This document shows, piece by piece, positions 57,219 through 64,000 of a stretch of DNA of 64,000 nt (the stretch's first letter is position 1; each line of letters starts with the position of its first letter). The position numbers were made by a program, and so were the translations under genes. Under the pieces are notes generated by a model that saw nothing but the letters and a program-made list of their open reading frames with translations, was not told the origin of the DNA and made no database searches. Origin of the DNA: Linnemannia elongata (lineage: Eukaryota; Mortierellomycota; Mortierellomycetes; Mortierellales; Mortierellaceae). Location of the stretch: the NCBI GenBank assembly GCA_036320915.1, contig JAXBDG010000001.1, forward strand, positions 4,548,001 to 4,612,000, read 5' to 3'.

Positions 57219-57539
57219 TTCAAATTGCGATTAGACCAAGCAGTAAAACGACCCCTTAACCACTCATTAGATCCCCACACATAGTCTTTCATCCACATCG
57301 CCTCAACAACGAGAGAGAGAGAGTACACAAACGGGGGCAGAACAGCGGTAAACCTAGAGAGGATGGCGCACATGACCCCCTGTTGTCGAAACCGTGAGAG
57401 TAAGGGATGGTTTCTTGTTCACTCCCGGATGGAGTAAACGTCTCGTTATCCAAAGCAAAAGCTTTAGCGATATTTGTCAAGTAGGTATAGGGGTCTTGTA
57501 TTAGTAAAATAATAATTGGGGCGAGGGTATAGAGAAAGA

Positions 57540-59867
57540 TTAGGCGTAGCCTTGTCGTCGGTGTAGTTCCGCTTGCAGGGCATTGATTTGTGCCTGCAAC
57601 TCCTCGTTGCTGTTCTCTATCACAGGCGCAGGTATGTCGATTCCGCCTTGAGGACCGTTTCTATTCTCAAACCCATACACAGGCCCGTCGTCTCCTCCTT
57701 GAGGCGCACGAAGGGTCGTAGCCTCTTGAGTCGCCTGAGGCGCGCCATAAGAAGGTATATATTGCGGGTTGGTTCGGGCGGCGGCAAGGTGACTCTGACG
57801 AATAGAGATCTCCTGCTGCAGTTGCTGGATGTTGTCCTGGGGGTTCTCGGCACCACTGGGGTAACTAGGTCGATCCTGGAGAACAGAAGGAGGAGGTGGG
57901 TAATATGGCGCGTACGACTCGTTCGATATCTCGGTCGCGATGATCTGGTGAGGGGCTATAGGTGATTGGCGACTGACTGTAGGTGATTGATGACTGACTG
58001 TAGGTGATTGATGACTGACTGTAGATGATCGGTGACTGGCAAAAGTGTGGTTCTGAGGATGGTTTGCGGATACAACTGGAGGGTAATAAGCCTGAGGTCC
58101 TTTTTTCAGTACGGTTTCTGGGTACTGGTCAGTTGCTGGTCCGTCTCTTTCGTTTTCCATGGATGGCAATGGCCCATCTCTCTCGTTCTCCATGTGTGGT
58201 AGTGGTCGGTCCGGCTTTAGGCTGTCTATGGATACCTTAGGCATGCCGGTTCCACTGAGAGGCTTTCTGGATTGTCGACGCTTCCGAATAACTATAAATC
58301 CAATGATAATTACAACCACAACTCCGCCCGCAGCACCGCCTCCGATCGCAGCGACGTTACCCCCGCTCTCCGGGACTTTGCTTCCTGGGTCAACGACTGT
58401 GTCATTTTTTCCCTGTGTTGGTGTAGAATTGGATGGTGCTGTTGTAGTAGTAGCGGAAGGATTAAAATAATGATTACTACGGATGTACTGCGTGGTCCAT
58501 TTTCCCGAAAAATGGTTGTAGATAAGTGGGGCATTGCCCACTGGGCTTTTGATTAACGTAGGATTCCAGCGTTCTCCTATGTAGTAGAATATCATTCGCA
58601 TGTTGTCAGTGAACATGTTGTCTGTTGAAGAAGCTAGATTCTTTGCTGCGATGGGACACAGAGAGCAATGCTACTCACCACCCCAGGCAATGAAGTTGTC
58701 TCCAGAGACAGCACAAGCCATCGATGACCGGTTCTGGGAAGGATCAACATTTGGACCTTGGGTCCAGCTCATTTTAAGAACATCCAGAATGTAAATTGAC
58801 CCGACTGAGTCAGAGCTTAGGCCGTTCCCACCGAAGTAGATAATCTTTGTGCCGTTGTAAGCTGAGTAGAACGGGATGCATGAAAATGAGAGTCAGTTAC
58901 AGTGTACCTTTGGAGGTTGGGTAGTATTTCAAAAAGACACTTTGAAGGAGAAACAGTCACCTTACCGGAAACCAAGCAGCCACTTTCAAGGTTGGGCGGA
59001 ACTGTCCCTGTTGATATCTATACCAAAGGAAGAGAATTGACAAGTAAGCCTTCTGCAACTGTGTTCGACAGCGATATGTATTCCTGCTGCGTACAACACC
59101 CAAGGAACGTTCACTAAGGGCCATACCACGTCTCTCCAAGGACCACTCGGAGGTACAAACTCGAAAAAGTAGGACCCAGGGCCTTGATTGCTTCCGAAAA
59201 GTAGTAGTGTTTCTCTGATGGTACTCCAGACAGTTGGGTAATTGCCAAGTAGCATAGGGGCTACCATTGTAGGATTTTGAGGTGAGGGACCAGGCATTGG
59301 GGCTACGGTGGCAAACTTTGTCGCCATGTTGTACACCATCATCAAGGTCATATTGTATCCTTCTGGAAGATAGACGAGTCCTGTTGATGGATCCGTTGCA
59401 GCTGGCACACCGGACTTGCAACAGGAGAGGGCGGCCGGAGGTGGGATTGGTGTCCATGTTTTCGTGACGAGACCAAAGTTTGAAATCGTTTTGTTGCAAG
59501 TACTCGACGACATTGCCCAGACTGTGATCGTATTATGGTCCTGTGAGACTGACATCGTGTGCCCGGATATGGAGGCAAGACAAGGAGGAGAATCCCCAGT
59601 TACGGCGACAGGCTTCCAGGGCGGGTTGGCTGTGTCCCAGCTAGGCACTGTCAAGTCGAGTGCAAAGAACTGACCAATGTCGACCAGTGCTACGGTGTTA
59701 CTCCCCCCATGAACATAAAGAGTGTTTTCGTCGACAGTTGTGTACGCCATGTCGGCGACTCCTGCTGGGGGTTGGGCTGCTGCTGGTGTGGACAGAAAGT
59801 GGAGAAGGGTTGCCAATAGCCATCCAAGGCAGCTTAGCTGGCAAGGGGATCGTGCTGGCACCAGCAT
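57540..59867 (-). CDS. Kelch-repeat single-pass membrane protein with coiled-coil tail
   Basis: Four exons (59867-59127, 59017-58966, 58861-58679, 58621-57540) give 685 residues. A signal peptide (about 1-32, GWLLATLLHFL, AAAQ) leads to a kelch/galactose-oxidase-type beta-propeller to about residue 330 (NTLYVHGGSNTV, GLVYLPEGYNMT, ASGC-type ESGCLVSAYNGTKIIYFGG, DNFIAWGG, PLIYNHFSGKW). A Thr/Ser/Pro stem follows, then one membrane segment (AAIGGGAAGGVVVVIIIGF) and a basic stop-transfer RKRRQSRK. The cytosolic tail has repeats of the form TVSHQSP, Pro/Tyr motifs (YYPPPP) and a closing Gln-rich coiled coil. The layout fits a cell-surface receptor or wall-attachment protein. The ligand is unknown. 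The 52-bp exon 2 was placed by phase and by the kelch pattern. Confidence 0.82.
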
Positions 59868-60624
59868 CGATTCCGGTCAAGACTTAGAGTGGTGGGTAAG
59901 GCGGGTTATGGTTGTGTAGGGGGGTGATCAGGCAGGGGACAGAGGAGACAGAGGGGAGAGAGGGAGTGAGGTAGAGGGGAGAAGGGGACGGGGAGGTGGA
60001 AGGAGAGGGTAAGGGAGAGAATGGGGAGAAAGGGAACGAAGAGAAACAGCGGATATTCAGGAACACTGTTTTTTCTCCTTTTGGTGCTGAGTCTAGTCCA
60101 TAAATGGAGCGAGATGGAAAAAACATACACATGATCTGCACAGAAATTGACATAGGTGAGGAAGAATAGAGGGAGGGAAGGAGCCAGAGCAGACGATGGA
60201 TGCGAACCGCCTGAAGAAAAAAAAAACATCAACAAGGGCTCACAATCCCCGTTCTGTCCACTCCCTCACAACAAACAAACCAATGGGTGACCTGGGGGAA
60301 GAACGTTTTTTTAGTATTTTTGAAAACTACCCGGCTGGAGAGAAAGCGATGACTGGGAGGGCGAGCGAGCGAGCGAGACTGTGTGTGAATGTGTATGTGT
60401 ATGTGTGATGTATGGAAGAGATGACATCCAAAGAAAAAAGAAGCGAAGAGCTGAGTCCGAAAAAGGAAACGAAATCTTATATTGCTCTTGGCCTTGTCCC
60501 ACTACTCCTAGCCAAAGTAAAAGGGCCTATTGAGCCTAGATCGCAGGTCCCAATATCCTCCTGCAGTTTATCACGCGCAGTCTTTTACGGTTCCTTTTAG
60601 CAACAATATTTATCAACTATCGAC
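59868..60624. other. Intergenic between kelch gene and gene I
   Basis: Purine-rich on the + strand at 59930-60050, that is a CT-rich leader for the minus-strand kelch gene. gagcgagcgagcgag occurs near 60361. No gene is seen. Confidence 0.45.
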
Positions 60625-61472
60625 CTAGAAAAGAAATCGACTCAACGGTTGAAGCATCTGCTCGTTCAAATCCTTTGCCGCCATGACCGAGGCAGCATGA
60701 TCCTGAGGATCCTTTGGTCGTCTTTTGAGGATTGTAAGCCGCTCCTTCATCGCTCCGTGAGGTCCTCGAGGGCTGGGTGTCTTGATAGTGATTTCTGCAG
60801 GAGGAGGAGGAGGAGGAGTGTCGAGTTCTGGAGAAGAGACTTGTACTTTGACTTTTTGGGTGCTACTACCTCTTTCTCCGTTTTGTGAGCTCTGGGAACC
60901 CTGAAAGGCTACGGGAGGTTCGTCGAGCATGGGCACTTTGAGAGTAAAGTCGATATGCAGAAAGCTTGGGGTGTCGGTCGTTTGCTTGTTAGGATATGCA
61001 ACTTTTGTCAGCGCGACCAATTCACCACTCACGACCACGTCCAACACTACACCCGGCACGGCTGCAATTCTTTTCGGCTCCAGCCTTTGTATCCAGTGCA
61101 AAAAATGAAAAAAAAAGATGTATGTTAGCCTTTTTGTTTTAAAAAGTCTGCTTCCTTTCTTTACACAAACCATAATGACCCTAGAGCTGTGGAATAAAAA
61201 ATGGTTCACCATCATGGTGCTTATGGTCGGAAGTCCGCGCCTTTAAGGTATGGGTGTAAATTAGATCCACACTTGACAAACAGCGCCTCCTCAAACACTT
61301 GCTTGATTTCATCCCAGAGAATGAAATTGATATGTGTTTCTGGGTCGGTGTAACAGTTGATGTGGATGATGTCGTCAGGGTCGATGTGGGTGAGGGTAGA
61401 GGGTTTGTAGTTCTTGTGGACTCCGCGGAATCCTTGGACGATGTTGTCTTGTAGTGGTATGTTATATAACAT
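60625..61472 (-). pseudogene. Family member I: N-terminal domain without Sel1 repeats, donor site AT
   Basis: Exon 1 (61472-61225) is again 248 bp and encodes the family domain (IVQGFRGVHKNYKPS, HINCYTDPETHINFILWDE). At the usual donor the sequence is ATAAGC (61224-61219) instead of GTAAGY, and unspliced reading stops at once (TAA 61223-61221). Exon 2 (61084-60625) starts after aag in the expected phase with LEPKRIAAVPGVVLDVVV, then a Pro/Ser-rich linker with DPQDHAASVMAAKDL, the point where Sel1 repeats begin in the paralogs, and ends shortly after at TAG. Splicing AT-AG would give 235 residues with no Sel1 unit. Either the copy is dead or it is a short adaptor with a rare intron type. Confidence 0.6.
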
Positions 61473-61962
61473 TTTGGGAGGGGGAGGGTGAGTGGTTTGG
61501 TGGGCTTAGTGGGTTAAGGTGAGAATGGAGGAGAGAAGTGTGAAAATGTTAATGAGCGAACAAAGAAAAAAAAAGGGAGGCGAAGGGAATTGAACGAGAG
61601 GGGATATGGCGAAGACGTTTGCGCCAGGTGTTTTGCGCCAGTGCCGACCTCCTCGTGCTAATTAGGCAGACTGCGAAAGAGGGTGGCAAAGAGCAAATGA
61701 TAACTTACGATGTGATTGACTGAAAAATGCAATGTTAATTAATTGGACTGTTACCGAGAAATCCACATGTTTACTTTGGCCTTTCTCCAATATCATACCT
61801 TGCAAAGCGACACAACAGCGCTCACCGGTGATTGACGCACATCCAGACAAAAAAAAATGATGAAGCACATATGAACGCCATCCATCAACAAAAAAATAAA
61901 AGGAGGTCGGACGAAATTATTACGACAAGTTTCGCTTTAGTAGAATATGAACGTTGATGCGA
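61473..61962. other. Intergenic between genes I and J
   Basis: About 490 bp between the start of I and the stop of J, both on the minus strand. It must hold the I promoter and the J 3'UTR. No other feature is seen. Confidence 0.5.
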
Positions 61963-64000
61963 TCACTGCTCAAGGTTATTGTTCTGAATGTACCCCAAAT
62001 AAACCTTCGCTTCCTCATGCCCCTGCGCAGCCGCAAGCGCGAACAACTCCCTCGCACCCGTAATACTAACCGCAACACCCTTACCCCCCAGATACGCCAG
62101 CCCCAATTCAAACTGAGCAGACGCATTGCCCTGCTCAGCAGCCTTCCTCCACCACTCTACAGCCTTGATGTGGTTCTGAAAGGTGCCCTGGCCGGTACCG
62201 TACATCACTCCGATATTGGACTGCGCCTCAGCGTGACCTTGTTCGGCGGCTTTCAGGATTAATTCGAAGGCTACCGATTGATTGACGGGGACGCCTTCTC
62301 CGATGAAGAGCATCGCGCCGAGTTCCTGTTGCGCCTCGGCTAGGTTCTGGTCGACGGCTTTTAGGAGGTATTCGATGGCCTTTGGGAGGTCTTGGGCAGT
62401 GCCACGGCCGTGGTGGTACATGGTTCCGATATCTGCTTGCGCGGCGGCGTGGCCTTGGTCGGCAGCTTTAAGGCACCATTCGAATGCGAGTTCGAGGTCT
62501 TGAGGCGTGCCGAGACCGCGGTGGTACATAAATCCGAGTTCCCGCTGAGCGTTTGCACGACCTCCTCGCGCTGCCTTGGAGAGCCAGAAGAATGCTTGGT
62601 CATAGTCCTGGGCAACGCCCAGTCCACTGCGGTAGAGGAGTCCGATATCTGTCATCGCTGGTAAGAAATCGTACTGGGCGGCCTGGGAGAGCCACTTGAA
62701 GGCCTCGGAAAAGTCCTGGGGAACTCCTTGTCCGTGGTAATACATTCCGCCGACTTGTTGCAACGCGTCGGCACGGCCTTGAGACGCGCCTTTGAGGAAA
62801 TACTTCATTGCCTTGGTGTAATCGACGGGGACATCGATTCCTATGTAATGCATGTTGCCGACTTCGATGTGCGCAGGAATATGGCCTTGTTCTGCTGCCT
62901 TGACAAAGCATTCGTATGCCACCCCCAAATCCTGAGGCACGCCGAGTCCGCGGAAAAAGACATATCCTTGGGTGTAGACGTTCCAGCCATCGGTGGTTCC
63001 GTGCTCGACCGCCCTCCTGAACCACTCTAGCGCGATGGGTTCGTTCTTGGGCACTCCCTGACCTTCTTCAAACATTGTCCCAATGCGGAACTCTGACTCT
63101 GCGTGATATTGCTGTGCAGCCTTGTTGTACCAATCCATTGCCTTGACGTAATCCTGCTCGACACCTTGACCATGCGAGTACAAGTCTCCAATACTGTGCT
63201 GCGCAGGTGGGTATCCCTTGGCAGCGGCCTTTTCATACCACTCCATCGCCAGAGTGTAATTCAGCGGAACACCAAGCGCGTAATCATACAACTGTCCAAC
63301 ATTATACTGCCCCGTCGAATCATCTTGGTCCGCGGCCCTCCTATACCACTCCATAGTCGCCGAAAAATCCTGACCCACTCCTTGACCCAACCGATAAAGG
63401 TCTCCAATCCTATTCTGCGCCACAGGATCATTCTTCTCCGCCGCCTTACGGAACCAATCCATGGCGGCCTCATAATCTTGATCGACCCCCTGTCCTCGCA
63501 TATACATGTTGCCCAGCGTCACCTGTGCATCCTTGTCGCCCAGACTCGCGTTGAGGATTGTTTGCGTAACCTCTGTGGTTGCGGATGCTGCTGCCAGGTT
63601 CTGAGGCGCCTGTGGAGTTTGTGGGGCTTGGGGTGCTCTCCTGGTGGCGGAGGCAGTGGTGGATGGTTGGGTAATCTCTGTCGGCCTGGTGCCAGAGTCT
63701 TGGACTTCCTGCTTTGTCACCTCCTTGGGAACAGATAATGAGGAGTTGGGTCTGGTGGCAACCTCAACCTTCAGCGACGTCTCCTGGACCTCTTCCACCA
63801 ACGTCTTCGACGGCAGTGGCGGTGAGGGCGTCTCCTGAGGCTCTTCCAGCAAAGTCTTTGATGGTGGTGGTGATATGGCCTGTTGAGTAGTGTGAGGTGC
63901 TCCTAGCACAGTCGTCGCTTGCATTGATGATGGTGCTGGTGATGGTGGTTCTGAACGGGCGGTGACAGGGTCTTCGGTAACAATGTCCAGAACTGCGTCC
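61963..64000 (-). CDS. Sel1-repeat protein J, 14 repeats, 5' end beyond the window
   Basis: An open frame runs from the right edge to TGA at 61963. The first visible residues (DAVLDIVTEDPV) match the PDVVLDVVV end of the family N-terminal domain, so exon 1 with that domain should lie just beyond 64000. A Pro/Ser/Thr linker of about 150 residues follows (two PPPSKTL/LPSKTL-EE units), then 14 Sel1 repeats with regular 36-residue spacing (GNMYMRGQGV to GLAYLGGKGV) and a closing half unit. The repeats are more regular than in the array and the gene is not part of the block duplication. A scaffold role is inferred from the repeats only. Confidence 0.88.
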   Translation of the reverse strand, partial: DAVLDIVTEDPVTARSEPPSPAPSSMQATTVLGAPHTTQQAISPPPSKTLLEEPQETPSPPLPSKTLVEEVQETSLKVEVATRPNSSLSVPKEVTKQEVQDSGTRPTEITQPSTTASATRRAPQAPQTPQAPQNLAAASATTEVTQTILNASLGDKDAQVTLGNMYMRGQGVDQDYEAAMDWFRKAAEKNDPVAQNRIGDLYRLGQGVGQDFSATMEWYRRAADQDDSTGQYNVGQLYDYALGVPLNYTLAMEWYEKAAAKGYPPAQHSIGDLYSHGQGVEQDYVKAMDWYNKAAQQYHAESEFRIGTMFEEGQGVPKNEPIALEWFRRAVEHGTTDGWNVYTQGYVFFRGLGVPQDLGVAYECFVKAAEQGHIPAHIEVGNMHYIGIDVPVDYTKAMKYFLKGASQGRADALQQVGGMYYHGQGVPQDFSEAFKWLSQAAQYDFLPAMTDIGLLYRSGLGVAQDYDQAFFWLSKAARGGRANAQRELGFMYHRGLGTPQDLELAFEWCLKAADQGHAAAQADIGTMYHHGRGTAQDLPKAIEYLLKAVDQNLAEAQQELGAMLFIGEGVPVNQSVAFELILKAAEQGHAEAQSNIGVMYGTGQGTFQNHIKAVEWWRKAAEQGNASAQFELGLAYLGGKGVAVSITGARELFALAAAQGHEEAKVYLGYIQNNNLEQ

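Overview
The window is nuclear DNA of a filamentous fungus, most likely an early-diverging one of the Mortierella type (Mortierellomycota). The evidence is many short GT-AG introns, pyrimidine-rich leaders, single-copy fungal housekeeping genes and a lineage-type expansion of Sel1-repeat proteins that share an unfamiliar N-terminal domain. The organism call is an inference from gene content. All exon models were read by eye and checked only for phase and splice dinucleotides.

Left half (1-32 kb). A Sel1-repeat gene (A, 253-2154, +) is followed by a broken gene for a small secreted GPI-anchored cysteine-rich protein (3088-3676). Next comes a six-exon CCCH/Pumilio RNA-binding protein on the minus strand (4110-7774) with a very long pyrimidine-rich upstream region. 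A divergent pair follows: a Pin4/Par14 parvulin (10552-11387, -) and the Scd6/Lsm14 mRNP protein (11928-13817, +). A PMT2-family protein O-mannosyltransferase (14764-18379, +) contains a 15-nt microexon. A type II membrane DUF1647-like glycosyltransferase candidate (21861-23059, +), a phosphatidylserine decarboxylase (24491-27391, +) and a tandem-PH-domain protein (28595-32127, +) complete this part. Two mRNA-fate regulators (Puf, Scd6) lie near each other, and there is a membrane and cell-surface set (PMT, PSD, the GPI relic, later an aquaglyceroporin and a kelch receptor-like protein). I see no sign that these form one pathway.

Middle (32-49.5 kb). This is the most unusual region: a same-strand tandem array of Sel1-repeat genes (B-G), a truncated pseudogene (H) and two small Sel1 relics. 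It was built by segmental duplication. Each amplified block begins with a copied 3' end of the neighbouring PH-domain gene, so dead PH tails at 39.75 and 45.83 kb mark the block borders. Seven of the eight loci that have exon 1 in the window (A, B, C, D, F, G and I) have an exon 1 of exactly 248 bp from the family start; E starts five codons later. All have a phase-2 intron at the same place, and most introns carry the same palindrome. Linkers and C-termini group the paralogs differently, which suggests gene conversion or unequal exchange. Individual copies show decay or novelty: a nonsense codon in G, an expanded acidic repeat in F, a frame-open intron in C and a moved start in E.

Right part (49.5-64 kb). 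A GNAT acetyltransferase (-) and an aquaglyceroporin (+) are followed by a transposon graveyard (Tc1/mariner and hAT remnants, an LRR fragment, a dispersed repeat seen twice). Then come a kelch/transmembrane protein (57540-59867, -), a family member that carries the shared N-terminal domain but no Sel1 repeats and has AT in place of the GT donor (I, 60625-61472, -), and a long 14-repeat Sel1 gene (J, -) cut by the right edge.
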